Shown: positions 15,423-24,545, numbered from the stretch's first letter. The stretch: 35,243 bases of DNA from Pseudomonas sp. WS 5079 (GCF_012985465.1 NZ_JAAQWN010000020.1:1-35243); one strand, 5' to 3'. Numbers and translations: made by a program. Notes: generated by a model not told the origin, from the sequence alone.

Positions 15423-16643
15423 ATGACATCCCCTACCCCACGCGGCGCACTCGCCGGTTTGTCGCTGTGCATGTTGTTGGCCTCGCTGGGCACCAGCATT
15501 GCCAATGTCGGCCTGCCCCAGATGGCCGAGGCCTTTGCTGCAACCTTTGCCGCGGTGCAGTGGGTGGTGCTGAGCTACTTGCTGGCGACCACTGCCGTGC
15601 TGGTAGGCGTGGGCCGTCTGGGCGACCGCTTCGGCCATCGCCGCCTGCTGCTGGCGGGCCTGCTGGTGTTCGCCGTGGCCTGTGCCCTGTGCAGTACCGC
15701 GCCGTCCCTGGGCATGTTGGTCGCGGCGCGGGCACTGCAAGGGTTTGGCGCGGCGATCATGCTGGCAATGACCATGGCGCTGGTCGCGGCCACCGTCCCC
15801 AAAGAGCAGACCGGGCGCGTCATGGGGTTGCTGGGGACCCTGTCGGCGGTAGGCACCGGCCTGGGGCCGGCCATTGGTGGCGCGCTGATTGCCGCGTCTG
15901 GCTGGCGCGCGCTGTTTCTAGTGATGCTGCCGTTGGCCGCCCTCGCTTGTGTGCTGGTAAGAGGCACACCGGCCGATAGCGATCCACAAGCCTCGGGCGC
16001 TGGCCGCTTCAGTGTATTCGCGACACTCCATGACCGCGCCCTGGGCGCCGGGCTTGGCATGAGTACGCTGGTGGCGGCGGTGATGATGACCACCCTGGTC
16101 GCCGGGCCGTTTTACCTGAGCCATGGCCTCGGACTCGACCCCGCGCAAATGGGCCTGGCCATGGCCGTCGGCCCCTGTAGCGCGGCGCTGGCGGGTGTAC
16201 CGGCCGGGCGCCTGACCGACCGCTGCGGCAGCTACGCCACCACGCTGGGTGGCCTGCTTTGCATGCTGGCCGGCAGCCTGGTGCTGGCGTTGATGCCCCT
16301 GGACGCCGCCGGTTACATCGGCGCGCTGGTGATCCTCACCCTGGGCTACGCGCAATTCCAGGCGGCCAACAACACGGCGGTGATGAGCAATGTGTCGGCG
16401 GGTCGACGCGGGGTGATTGCAGGCTGGCTGAACCTGTCGCGCAATCTGGGCCTGATAATCGGCGCGTGGGCACTGGGTGCAGTGTTTGCCTGGGGCACGG
16501 GCGATATCCATTCTGCCCTGCCACCAGCGGTCGGCCAGGGCTTGCACATGGCCTTCGGGGTGGCCTCGGGGCTGGTCGTACTGGCGCTGCTGTTGGCCTT
16601 CACGCGCCGGGTAAAAACGCTGCAAGCCAGCACGGCGCCTTGA
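15423..16643 (+). CDS. Major facilitator superfamily transporter (drug-efflux-like)
   Basis: The protein has 406 residues and about twelve hydrophobic segments. The MFS motif A between helices 2 and 3 is GRLGDRFGHRR, and antiporter-like motif C appears as GTLSAVGTGLGPAIGGALI, both typical of proton-coupled drug exporters. No substrate can be assigned. It is divergent from a LysR gene that likely regulates it. Its 3' end lies 54 bases from the next regulator gene on the same strand, with the operator of that regulator in the gap. Confidence 0.88.
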   Translation: MTSPTPRGALAGLSLCMLLASLGTSIANVGLPQMAEAFAATFAAVQWVVLSYLLATTAVLVGVGRLGDRFGHRRLLLAGLLVFAVACALCSTAPSLGMLVAARALQGFGAAIMLAMTMALVAATVPKEQTGRVMGLLGTLSAVGTGLGPAIGGALIAASGWRALFLVMLPLAALACVLVRGTPADSDPQASGAGRFSVFATLHDRALGAGLGMSTLVAAVMMTTLVAGPFYLSHGLGLDPAQMGLAMAVGPCSAALAGVPAGRLTDRCGSYATTLGGLLCMLAGSLVLALMPLDAAGYIGALVILTLGYAQFQAANNTAVMSNVSAGRRGVIAGWLNLSRNLGLIIGAWALGAVFAWGTGDIHSALPPAVGQGLHMAFGVASGLVVLALLLAFTRRVKTLQASTAP

Positions 16644-16665
16644 CAAGGGAAAATCGTAACGGCTA

Positions 16666-16682
16666 TTGTCTGACAACCTGAT
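16666..16682 (+). promoter_or_regulatory. FadR/FCD-type operator upstream of the GntR-family regulator gene
   Basis: TTGTCTGACAA (16666-16676) is a near-perfect palindrome fitting the TNGTNNNACNA consensus of FCD-group GntR regulators, followed by CCTGAT. The same 15-base string GTCTGACAACCTGAT (16668-16682) recurs before lhgO. It lies about 15 to 30 bases before the regulator's ATG, consistent with autorepression. Confidence 0.7.
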
Positions 16683-16697
16683 TACCTAGGTTTTGCC

Positions 16698-17408
16698 ATG
16701 CTTGAGCTCCAGCGTCCAGATTCCCTCGTCGTGCGTGTTGTCAGCGCCATACGGGCCGAGATTGACTCCGGACAAATGGCGCCCGAGTCGCGCCTGCCTA
16801 CCGAGCAGCAGTTGGCGGAACAGCTGAATGTCAGCCGTTCGGTGGTGCGCGAGGCGATTGCCCAGCTCAAGGCCGATGGCGTACTGACCGCCCGGCGTGG
16901 CCTGGGCTCGTTTATTTCGCAGACCCCGGCCGGCACGGTGTTCCGCTTTCCGGAAAAGAACGGCCGGCGCCCTGACCTCGCGCAAATGTTCGAGGTGCGC
17001 CTGTGGATCGAAACCCAGGCGGCCTCCATTGCTGCCCAACGCCGCGACGCGGGCGACCTGCAGCGCATGAAACGCGCCTTGCAGGAAATGCACGACAAGC
17101 GCGCCGACTTTGAAGCTGCAGCGCTGGCCGACGTGGAGTTTCACCGGGCCATCGCCGACGCCAGCAAAAACGAATACTTCGTCGCCTTCCACGACTTTTT
17201 GCGCAGCCAGTTGGCCAGCGCGCGCAAGACCGCCTGGGAAAACTCCGCCTCGCGCTTTGCCAGCGGCTCGGCCGATGCCACCCAGGAACACCAGGCGCTG
17301 TACCAGGCCATCGTCGACGCCGATCCCCAAGGCGCCGCCGCGGCCGCCGAAGCGCATTTGCGCGCGGCCGCCAAGCGCCTGCAACTGGAGCTGCCCGCTA
17401 CCCACTGA
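16698..17408 (+). CDS. lhgR: GntR/FadR (FCD) family regulator, probable L-2-hydroxyglutarate regulator LhgR
   Basis: A 236-residue regulator with an N-terminal winged helix (DSLVVRVVSAIRAEIDSG, then LPTEQQLAEQLNVSRSVVRE) and a C-terminal all-helical FCD effector domain that carries the metal-binding pattern of this group (D in ALADVEFHRAI, then later EHQALYQAI and EAHLRAA). It is the gene directly upstream of lhgO on the same strand, which is where the LhgR repressor is found in related pseudomonads, so the name rests on family plus context. It probably represses itself and lhgO through the matching operators, with L-2-hydroxyglutarate as the expected inducer. Confidence 0.8.
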   Translation: MLELQRPDSLVVRVVSAIRAEIDSGQMAPESRLPTEQQLAEQLNVSRSVVREAIAQLKADGVLTARRGLGSFISQTPAGTVFRFPEKNGRRPDLAQMFEVRLWIETQAASIAAQRRDAGDLQRMKRALQEMHDKRADFEAAALADVEFHRAIADASKNEYFVAFHDFLRSQLASARKTAWENSASRFASGSADATQEHQALYQAIVDADPQGAAAAAEAHLRAAAKRLQLELPATH

Positions 17409-17465
17409 TCGACCCAAGACCGATAAAGCGTGCCTGCGGGCGCGCCGTTTTTTTAACAAAAACAT

Positions 17466-17490
17466 TAGTCTGACAACCTGATAAGCAGAC
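17466..17490 (+). promoter_or_regulatory. Second FadR/FCD-type operator, upstream of lhgO
   Basis: TAGTCTGACAA (17466-17476) again fits TNGTNNNACNA, and the 15-base string GTCTGACAACCTGAT (17468-17482) is identical to that before the regulator. It is also flanked by a GTCTG (17468-17472)/CAGAC (17486-17490) dyad. It lies about 30 bases before the lhgO start, a good place for repression. Confidence 0.7.
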
Positions 17491-17517
17491 TGAAATGTAC
17501 TGATTTAGGTAGCCCAC

Positions 17518-18711
17518 ATGATTTATGACTTTTGCATCATCGGCGGCGGCATTGTCGGCCTGGCCACCGCGATGGAGCTGCTCAAGCGCCAGCCCAACGC
17601 GTCCCTGGTGATCCTGGAAAAGGAAGCGTTGCTGGCCAAGCACCAGACCGGCCACAACAGCGGCGTGATCCATGCCGGCATCTATTACGCGCCGGGCAGC
17701 CTCAAGGCCGACCTGTGCAAGCGCGGCGCCGAGGCCACCAAACAGTTCTGCCGCGAACATGGGATCAAGTTCGAGGTGTGCGGCAAGTTGCTGGTGGCCT
17801 CCACCGCCCTGGAAGTGCAGCGCATGGAAGCACTCTATGCGCGCTCGCAACTCAACGGGATGAAGGTCGAGCGCCTCGACGCCGAGCAGTTGCGTGCCCG
17901 CGAGCCGAACATTGTCGGCCTGGGCGGGTTGTTTTTGGATGCCACCGGGATTGTCGACTACCGCCAGGTCTGCGAAACCATGGCCGGGGTGATTCGCCGC
18001 AATGGCGGTGAGATCTGCCTGGAAAAAACCGTGACGGCGATTGCCGAAGACAGCGACAAAGTCACCGTCAGCACCCACGACGGTGCCTGGCAGGCGCGGC
18101 ACCTGGTGGTGTGCGCCGGCCTGCAATCGGACCGCCTGGCAACCCTGGCCGGGATCGATATCGACCACCAGATCATCCCGTTCCGGGGCGAGTATTTCCG
18201 CTTGCCCGCGTCAAAGAACAACATCGTCAACCACTTGATCTACCCGATCCCCGATCCGGAACTGCCGTTTCTGGGGGTGCACCTGACCCGCATGATCGAT
18301 GGCAGCGTCACCGTCGGCCCCAATGCCGTGCTGGGCCTGGGCCGGGAGAACTACAAGAAGTTTTCCGTCAACTGGAAGGATGTGGCCGAGTACGCGCGCT
18401 TCCCCGGGTTCTGGAAAACCATCTGGCAGAACCTTGGCTCGGGCAGCGTGGAAATGAAGAACTCGTTGTTCAAATCCGGCTACCTGGAGCAATGCCGCAA
18501 GTATTGCCCGTCCCTGGAACTCGACGACCTGCTGCCCTACGAAGCCGGGATCCGCGCCCAGGCGGTGATGCGCGACGGCAGCCTGGTGCACGATTTCCTG
18601 TTCGCCCAGACGCCGCGCATGTTGCATGTGTGTAACGCGCCCTCACCGGCAGCCACCTCGGCCATTCCGATTGGCGAAATGATCGCCGACCGCATGTTCA
18701 GCCCCAACTAA
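17518..18711 (+). CDS. lhgO: L-2-hydroxyglutarate oxidase/dehydrogenase
   Basis: A 397-residue FAD-dependent enzyme of the DAO family that oxidises L-2-hydroxyglutarate to 2-oxoglutarate, passing electrons to the respiratory quinone pool at the inner membrane. It opens with the dinucleotide-binding motif IIGGGIVGLATA (G9, G11, G14) and then LVILEKE. The substrate-site segment GHNSGVIHAGIYYAPGSLKA is characteristic of LhgO/YgaF, as are PFRGEYFRL and PFLGVHLTRMIDG. The C-terminus HVCNAPSPAATSAIPIGEMI closes the FAD site. Its upstream operator matches that of the adjacent FadR-type regulator. In P. putida lhgO follows the glutarate hydroxylase csiD; csiD is absent here, so this is the regulator-plus-oxidase type of locus. 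Confidence 0.95.
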   Translation: MIYDFCIIGGGIVGLATAMELLKRQPNASLVILEKEALLAKHQTGHNSGVIHAGIYYAPGSLKADLCKRGAEATKQFCREHGIKFEVCGKLLVASTALEVQRMEALYARSQLNGMKVERLDAEQLRAREPNIVGLGGLFLDATGIVDYRQVCETMAGVIRRNGGEICLEKTVTAIAEDSDKVTVSTHDGAWQARHLVVCAGLQSDRLATLAGIDIDHQIIPFRGEYFRLPASKNNIVNHLIYPIPDPELPFLGVHLTRMIDGSVTVGPNAVLGLGRENYKKFSVNWKDVAEYARFPGFWKTIWQNLGSGSVEMKNSLFKSGYLEQCRKYCPSLELDDLLPYEAGIRAQAVMRDGSLVHDFLFAQTPRMLHVCNAPSPAATSAIPIGEMIADRMFSPN

Positions 18712-18718
18712 ATACCCC

Positions 18719-18827
18719 TGTAGGAGCTGTCTCGCCCCGCGAGACTGCGATGGCGGCGGCACAGGCAACCAATATATCGCCTGAGCCACCGCCATCGCAG
18801 CCTCGCCAAGGCTCGACAGCTCCCACA
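18719..18827. repeat. Imperfect REPIN-like inverted repeat
   Basis: TGTAGGAGCTGTC with CTGCGATGGCGG on the left is mirrored by CCGCCATCGCAG and CGACAGCTCCCACA on the right, enclosing about 25 bases. The arms are diverged from the GGGAGCGGGC type (a GAGCTGTC...GCGATGGCGG class). It separates lhgO from the downstream transporter and could reduce read-through. Confidence 0.75.
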
Positions 18828-18882
18828 TTTGAGCGCGTTCGCAACACCCTAATAAATATAATGACTGAGAAGGAAGTACAGC

Positions 18883-20211
18883 ATGACGGCAAAAGCCCAC
18901 AACCCCGCCACGGTGGAAACCCCGGCACAAACCAAGAAGCGCCTGCGCAAGGTCGCTGCCGCCACGATCTTCGGTTCGATGCTGGAGTGGTACGACTTCT
19001 ACCTCTACGCAACCATGGCGGCGATTGTCTTTTCGAAGATCTTCTTTGATAACAGCGACCCGAAGACCGCGACCCTGATGGCGTTCTCCACCTTCGCCAT
19101 CGGCTTCATCGCCCGCCCTTTCGGCGGCATTCTGTTCGGCTACCTGGGTGACAAGTTCGGTCGTAAACATGTGCTGGTGTTGACCTTCTGCATGATGGGC
19201 GTGTGCACCACGCTGATCGGCCTGATCCCCAGCTACGCCTCGATTGGTATCTGGGCGCCGATCATTCTGGTGTTTATCCGTATCATCCAGGGCCTGGGTG
19301 CCGGCGCCGAGTTGTCGGGCGCGGCAGTCACGTCCTACGAGCATGCGTCAGAAGGCAAGCGCGGCAGCCAGGGTGCCTGGCCGGCGCTGGGCTTGAACCT
19401 GGGCCTGCTGCTGTCATCGCTGACCGTGTACCTGCTGACCATCAATGGCAATGAGTTCCTGCTGGCCGGCGGCTGGCGCATCCCGTTTATCTGCAGCATC
19501 GCCCTGGTGGGCGTGGGCCTGTGGGTACGTAACAGTATCCCGGAAACCCCGGAGTTCAAGGAGCTGAGCAAGGAGCCGGCCAAGGCCAAGGTCTCGCCGC
19601 TCAAGGCACTGTTCAAGAACGACCTCAAGGGCCTCGCGGTGGTGTTCTTCGTGGCAATTGGCTACAACGCCCTCAGCTACATCTTCAAGACCTTCTCCCT
19701 GGCCTACCTCACCCAGTTCAAGGGTGTGGATGTGCACGTCACTTCGCTGTCGGTGACCATCGCCAGCCTGGTGGCGATTGTCGCCGTGCCGTGCTTCGGC
19801 TGGCTGTGTGACAAGTGGAGCAGCAAGTCGGTACTGGTGCTGGGCGGCGTGCTGTCGCTGCTGTTCGCCTACCCGTTCCTGGCGCTGCTGAACACCGGGG
19901 AAAGCCTGATGATCTACCTGGCCATCGGGATCGGCACCGGGATCCTCGCCCCCATGATGTTCGCGCCACAGGGTTCGTTCCTCAGCCGCCAGTTCCCGAC
20001 CCAGACCCGCTCTTCAGGCTTCGGTACCGGGCGTGAAATCGGTACGGCCATCGCCGGTGGCCTGGCGCCGCTGGGTGCCTTGTCGATGGTGGCCGCCTCG
20101 ACCACACACTCGACGGATGGCGTGGTGATCATCCTCGCCATCGCCTCGGTGCTGGTGGTGGTGTTTGCCCTGTGTGACCAGGGCCGCAAGCACTCGGCAT
20201 TCAAGAACTAG
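18883..20211 (+). CDS. MFS transporter, metabolite:H+ symporter (MHS) family
   Basis: The 442-residue, twelve-helix transporter has the MHS hallmarks: ATIFGSMLEWYDFYLYATMA at about residues 27-46, RPFGGILFGYLGDKFGRKHV containing motif A, and IRIIQGLGAGAELSGAAVTS in helix 4. Members carry dicarboxylates, shikimate, proline betaine or aromatic acids with protons. AAGGA precedes the ATG. It follows lhgO on the same strand after 171 bp containing a REPIN-like repeat, so it is a plausible uptake system for L-2-hydroxyglutarate or a related dicarboxylate; this is inference, and I see no copy of the lhgR operator before it. Confidence 0.88.
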   Translation: MTAKAHNPATVETPAQTKKRLRKVAAATIFGSMLEWYDFYLYATMAAIVFSKIFFDNSDPKTATLMAFSTFAIGFIARPFGGILFGYLGDKFGRKHVLVLTFCMMGVCTTLIGLIPSYASIGIWAPIILVFIRIIQGLGAGAELSGAAVTSYEHASEGKRGSQGAWPALGLNLGLLLSSLTVYLLTINGNEFLLAGGWRIPFICSIALVGVGLWVRNSIPETPEFKELSKEPAKAKVSPLKALFKNDLKGLAVVFFVAIGYNALSYIFKTFSLAYLTQFKGVDVHVTSLSVTIASLVAIVAVPCFGWLCDKWSSKSVLVLGGVLSLLFAYPFLALLNTGESLMIYLAIGIGTGILAPMMFAPQGSFLSRQFPTQTRSSGFGTGREIGTAIAGGLAPLGALSMVAASTTHSTDGVVIILAIASVLVVVFALCDQGRKHSAFKN

Positions 20212-20226
20212 GGGCAAAATGTTGTC

Positions 20227-20250
20227 CAAGGGGTGCATCTGCGCCCCTTG
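20227..20250 (+). terminator. Stem-loop after the MHS transporter
   Basis: CAAGGGG (20227-20233) pairs with CCCCTTG (20244-20250), extended by three more pairs (one G-T) to a tetraloop ATCT, giving a 10-bp stem 15 bases after the stop. The T-run is missing. It is probably a terminator. Confidence 0.55.
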
Positions 20251-20291
20251 ATCGCGCATCATGGGCACTTTCATGCTCAAGGGAAACGTCC

Positions 20292-21143
20292 ATGCGCGTT
20301 CTGTCATTGATGATGGGTGTTACCACGCTGGCCGCCAGTCTGGCGTTTTGCGCCACGGCGTCGGCGAGCGAAGAGAGTCAATTGATCGACTCGATCAACC
20401 AGTACCGCAGCCAATTGCAGCGCTGCGCCGACCAGGGTTCCCAAGAGTTGCCGCCGCTGGCGGTCGACCCGCGCCTGGTGCTGCCGGTCAATAATGTCGG
20501 CGATTTGCAGCAGGACCTGGCCCAGGCGGCCTACCCGATGGTGAATGTGCAAGCGATCAGCCTGTCCGGCCCGCGCGATGCGCAATCGGCGATGAAAGCG
20601 GTGCGCGAGAGTTTCTGCCGGGTAGTGCTGGACCCACAATTCGTCGATATCGGCGTCAGCAACAATGGCCAGGACTGGCGCATTGTCCTTGCCCGCCCGC
20701 TGTTGAGCCGGGGCCTGGCCAGTTCCCAGGAGGCCGGCCCGCAGCTGCTGGAGATGGTCAACGCCGCCCGCAAGCAACCGCGCCAATGTGGCGAGAAGGC
20801 CTTCGCAGCCACCACCCCGCTGGCCTGGAACGCGCAACTGGCGAGCGCCGCCGACAGTCATGCACGCAACATGGCCAACCATAACTTCTTCGACCACCTG
20901 GACCGTGACGGCCGAACCCCGGGCGACCGCGCGGAACTGGCCGGTTATGCCGCCCAGCAGATCGGCGAAAATATTGCCGCTGGCCTTGATACGCCGCGCA
21001 AAGTGGTCGATGGCTGGCTCGCCAGCCCCGGGCATTGCGCCAACCTGATGAACCCGCAATTTCGCGAATTGGGCGCGGCCTATGGGCTGGATCCAAAAAG
21101 CGACGCAGGAATTTACTGGACCGCGCTGCTAGGCGTGCAGTAG
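20292..21143 (+). CDS. Secreted CAP-domain (SCP/PR-1 like) protein
   Basis: A 283-residue exported protein. A Sec signal peptide ends at ASA after residue 25. The C-terminal half, about 152-283, is a CAP domain: LLEMVNAARKQPRQCGEKAF, LAWNAQLASAADSHARNMAN, the HNFFDH segment, IGENIAAG, VDGWLASPGHCANLM and a closing hydrophobic strand YWTALLGVQ. The conserved His and Glu residues of the CAP cavity are present. The N-terminal region (26-150) contains a Cys pair but no domain I recognise. Bacterial CAP proteins are extracytoplasmic and mostly uncharacterised. The gene is monocistronic, between two hairpins. Confidence 0.88.
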   Translation: MRVLSLMMGVTTLAASLAFCATASASEESQLIDSINQYRSQLQRCADQGSQELPPLAVDPRLVLPVNNVGDLQQDLAQAAYPMVNVQAISLSGPRDAQSAMKAVRESFCRVVLDPQFVDIGVSNNGQDWRIVLARPLLSRGLASSQEAGPQLLEMVNAARKQPRQCGEKAFAATTPLAWNAQLASAADSHARNMANHNFFDHLDRDGRTPGDRAELAGYAAQQIGENIAAGLDTPRKVVDGWLASPGHCANLMNPQFRELGAAYGLDPKSDAGIYWTALLGVQ

Positions 21144-21153
21144 CGCTGAACTG

Positions 21154-21168
21154 CCGGGCATTGCCCGG
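21154..21168 (+). terminator. Probable terminator of the CAP-domain gene
   Basis: CCGGGC (21154-21159) and GCCCGG (21163-21168) form a compact hairpin with loop ATT, followed by GTCTGTTGTTTG, a T-rich tail, ten bases after the stop codon. Confidence 0.6.
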
Positions 21169-21228
21169 GTCTGTTGTTTGATATTGCGGTGCCATATCGC
21201 AGCGTGGGACGAACTAGGTGTTGAGTAG

Positions 21229-23415
21229 ATGACAGACTGGCTACAAGGCTGCGGTGAAATGGCCGAACGGGTTCGCCGCCATGACTGGGCCAGCACCCCT
21301 CTGGGGCCAATGGACCAATGGCCGGATGTGCTCAAGACCACCGTGTCACTGAGCCTTGCTTCGCATTTTCCCCAGGCGGTGGTCTGGGGGCCGGGTTTGG
21401 TTACCCTGTACAACGACGCGTTCCTGCCGATCCTCGGTAACAAGCCCGACGCACTGGGCCAGCCCTTTAGTACCATCTGGCAGGAAGCCTGGAGCCAGAT
21501 CAGCCCGATCGCCGACGCCGCATTTGCCGGGCACGCTACGTTTATCGAAGATTTCCCGCTGATCATCGAGCGCGGTGACGCACCGGAACAGGCCTATTTC
21601 ACCTTTTGCTACAGCCCGATCCGCGATGCCGGCGGCACGGTCGTGGGCATTCTCGATACCGTCACCGAAACCACCAACTCCGTGTTCATGGCCCGCCGCC
21701 TCGCCGTGCTGGATGCAATCAGCAATGGGGTGGCCAATGCCACCGATCCGGCGGCGATCATGGCCGCCACCACACGGATCCTGGCGACCCACCTGAACCT
21801 GTCCAACTGCGCTTATGCAGACATGGAGGCCGATGAAGACGGCTTTACCATCCGCGACAACTGGGCCGCAGAAGGCTCGCCGAGCATCGTCGGAAATTAC
21901 CGCCTGGCCGACTTCGGCCAATTGGCGGTCGAGCGCCTGCAGGCCGGCGAGCCGTTGATCATCAACGACAACCTGACGGAACTGACGCCCGAGGAAGCCG
22001 CGACCTTCCAGGCCATTGGCGTGACGGCGACAATTTGCATGCCCTTGATCAAGTCCGGGCGCTTGACCGCGCTGATGGCCATTCACGACCGCATCCCGCG
22101 CCGCTGGTCTTCCTACGACCTGGCGCTGCTGGGTGAAGTCACCGAACGCTCCTGGGCCCATATCGAACGGGTGCGGGCCGATGCCATCGTTCGCGAGGGC
22201 TTGTCGGCGCTGGCCGATTTGAATGCGACCCTGGAGCAGCGGGTGGTGGAACGCACCACCCTGCTCAACCAGACTGAGGCGGCGTTGCGTCAGTCGCAAA
22301 AGCTGGAAGCCATTGGCCAGTTGACCGGTGGTGTGGCCCACGACTTCAACAACCTGCTGACGATCATTCGCTCCTCGGTCGACTTCCTGCGCATGCCCAA
22401 CCTGCCCGAAGAACGCCGCCAGCGTTATATGAGTGCCGTGACCGATACCGTAGAGCGTGCCAGCAAGCTGACCAGCCAATTGCTCGCCTTTGCCCGGCGC
22501 CAACCGCTGAACCCGCAAGTGTTCAATGTCGGCGTGCGCGTAAAGAACATCGGCGACATGTTGGAGACGGTCACCGGCGCGCGGATCCATGTCAGCGTCG
22601 AACTGCCTGAACTGGCCTGTTATGTCTGCGCGGACTCCAGCCAGTTTGAAACCGCCCTGATCAACATCGCCCTCAACGCCCGGGACGCGATGGACGGCTA
22701 GGGCACGCTGGTGCTGCGCCTGGAAAGAGACCAGCCGCTGCCGTGCATACGCGGGCATGGCGGCTCGAGCAAAGCCTTTGTCGCGATCTCCCTGGCGGAC
22801 ACCGGCAGCGGGATTGCCGGGGCGACCTTTGAACGCATCTTCGAGCCGTTCTTCACCACCAAGGAGGTTGGCAAAGGTACCGGGCTTGGGTTGTCGCAGG
22901 TATTCGGGTTCGCCAAGCAATCGGGAGGCAACGTCGATGTCGCCAGTGTGCTCGGCAAAGGCACCGTGTTTACCTTGTACCTGCCGCAGGTGGAGCCCGA
23001 AGCGATCCACGACTGCACCCTCCAGCCCCCCCTGGAACTGGACCCGGACGCCGTGCGCCGGCGCATCCTGATCGTGGAAGACAACCTGGAAGTGGGCCGC
23101 TTCGCCAACCAGATCCTGCAGGACCTGGGCTACCAGACGGTGTGGGCCACCCATGCCGAAGAAGCCCTGGAGATGATCGGCCCGGATGCCCGGGCGTTCG
23201 ACGGGGTGTTTTCCGACGTGGTGATGCCAGGCATGGGCGGCGTGGCGTTGGCCAGGGAATTGCGCCGGCGCCGGCCCGAGCTGCCAGTGATCCTCACCTC
23301 CGGTTACAGCGAAGAGCTGGCCAAGTCCGGCTATGACGGCTTTGAGTTCCTGGCCAAGCCCTACTCCGCCGACCAGATTTCACGAGTGTTGGCCAGGGCG
23401 ATGGGCAAGGATTAA
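21229..23415 (+). pseudogene. Hybrid sensor histidine kinase with an in-frame amber codon at 22699-22701
   Basis: Read through, this is a 728-residue kinase. It has a PAS-like N-terminus (1-150), a GAF domain (about 160-310), a coiled linker, a HisKA domain with phospho-acceptor H371 (GGVAHDFNNLL), a HATPase domain with N-box NIALNARDAM at 479-488 and G-box DTGSGI at 524-529, and a C-terminal receiver with acidic pocket E617/D618 and phospho-Asp D663 (FSDVVMPGMGG). Codon 491 is TAG, between the N-box and G-box. No frameshift is involved: both parts lie in the same frame and codon use is normal on both sides. The first part (to 22701) lacks half of the ATP site. A GTG at 22711 with AGGG 7 bases upstream could restart translation. 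It could be a recent pseudogene, a sequencing error, or a split protein. Confidence 0.85.
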
Positions 23416-23417
23416 GG

Positions 23418-24545
23418 CTAGGACGCGACCGCCACCTGGTTGCGCCCCATGGCCTTGGCGCGGTACAGGGCCTTGTCGGCGCTGTTCAGTAAATGCTGCA
23501 AGTCGTCACCCACGGCATGGGTCGAGGCCACGCCCAGGCTCGCGGTCAGGTCCAGCCCAGGGTCGGTAGTCAGGCCCGCAATGGCCAGGATCAGTTGCTC
23601 GCCGATCTCCCGGGCCACTTCCAGGGTGGTGTCTGGCAACAACACCGCAAACTCCTCGCCCCCCAGGCGCCCGTACACGTCAGCCTGGCGGAACGACGCC
23701 CTGATCACCTGGCCAATCTGCCGTAACACCCGGTCTCCGGCCTGGTGGCCGTAGGTATCGTTGATCGTCTTGAAGTGATCCATATCCAGCATCAGCGCGC
23801 TCAGTGGCTGGTGCGTACGCTTGCATTGGTCGTACAGCACCTGGGCCTGCTCGAAAAACGCCCGGCGGTTCATCAGCCCGGTGAGTTCGTCGGTCTGGGC
23901 GGCGCGCGTTGAAATACTGTGGGCCCGCTCTATTTCGCGGGTCAGGCGAAACGCCGTCTCCAGTGCCTGCGACAACTTGCGCGAGGCGCCCACGACAAAT
24001 GACGAGAACACTAGCACCGCGACCGCCATGCCCGTCTGCATCTTGGACGGTTGAAGCAGCAGCCACAGGGTACAGGGCAACAACACCAGGGCCATGGACA
24101 CTATGGTCATGTACCGATAGGCCGAGTAGCACGAGACCGCGCTGACCGACATGCCCACGGCAAAGAGCATGACCAGCGCCTGGGTCAACCGGTCATCGGC
24201 GGGCATCACCGCAAAGGCGCCCAGCCCCCAGATTCCAGCCGACAGCACCAGGGTGAGCCAATAATGCCGCTCCCAACGTTGCGGCGTGCGCTCATTTTTG
24301 GGGCTGCGAAAATACTGGAGGAACATCGACAAACGCAGCAGCGACGAGCCGGCCAGCAATGCCAGCCAGCCGATCATCAGGCGCGGTTCAAGCCGGTCCC
24401 AGCACAGCCAGCACAGCATGCCAGCGGCCAGATAGCTGCCAAAAACCGCAGAAAAGGATTGGCGAAACAGCTGATGCAAGCGGTCGGTACGCACCTGCTC
24501 TTCGATAAACAAATCCTGGTCCTGCTCACGCCCAAGGCCATTCAT
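23418..24545 (-). CDS. Membrane-bound diguanylate cyclase (GGDEF domain)
   Basis: The 375-residue protein makes cyclic di-GMP from two GTP. The N-terminal ~190 residues hold about six hydrophobic helices without a recognised MASE signature, then a helical linker leads to a GGDEF domain (from about 215, DELTGLMNRRAFF). The active-site motif is intact, GGEEF at 295-299, and the allosteric inhibition site RxxD is present as R286-Q-A-D289 five residues upstream, so product feedback is expected. ATG at 24545 is preferred; an in-frame codon at 24584 would add 13 residues. The gene ends two bases from the stop of the convergent histidine kinase. Together with the EAL gene at 25851-27062 it places c-di-GMP synthesis and breakdown in one neighbourhood. 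Confidence 0.93.
   Translation of the reverse strand: MNGLGREQDQDLFIEEQVRTDRLHQLFRQSFSAVFGSYLAAGMLCWLCWDRLEPRLMIGWLALLAGSSLLRLSMFLQYFRSPKNERTPQRWERHYWLTLVLSAGIWGLGAFAVMPADDRLTQALVMLFAVGMSVSAVSCYSAYRYMTIVSMALVLLPCTLWLLLQPSKMQTGMAVAVLVFSSFVVGASRKLSQALETAFRLTREIERAHSISTRAAQTDELTGLMNRRAFFEQAQVLYDQCKRTHQPLSALMLDMDHFKTINDTYGHQAGDRVLRQIGQVIRASFRQADVYGRLGGEEFAVLLPDTTLEVAREIGEQLILAIAGLTTDPGLDLTASLGVASTHAVGDDLQHLLNSADKALYRAKAMGRNQVAVAS

Noticed and set aside
22699..22701. Amber codon as programmed pyrrolysine or selenocysteine-like recoding
   Set aside because: Pseudomonads are not known to carry a pyrrolysine system and selenocysteine uses TGA; no recoding structure is evident.
21346..23154. Long minus-strand frame across the amber site of the kinase
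   Set aside because: The kinase domains on the + strand are unmistakable on both sides of the stop; the antisense product has no recognisable motifs.
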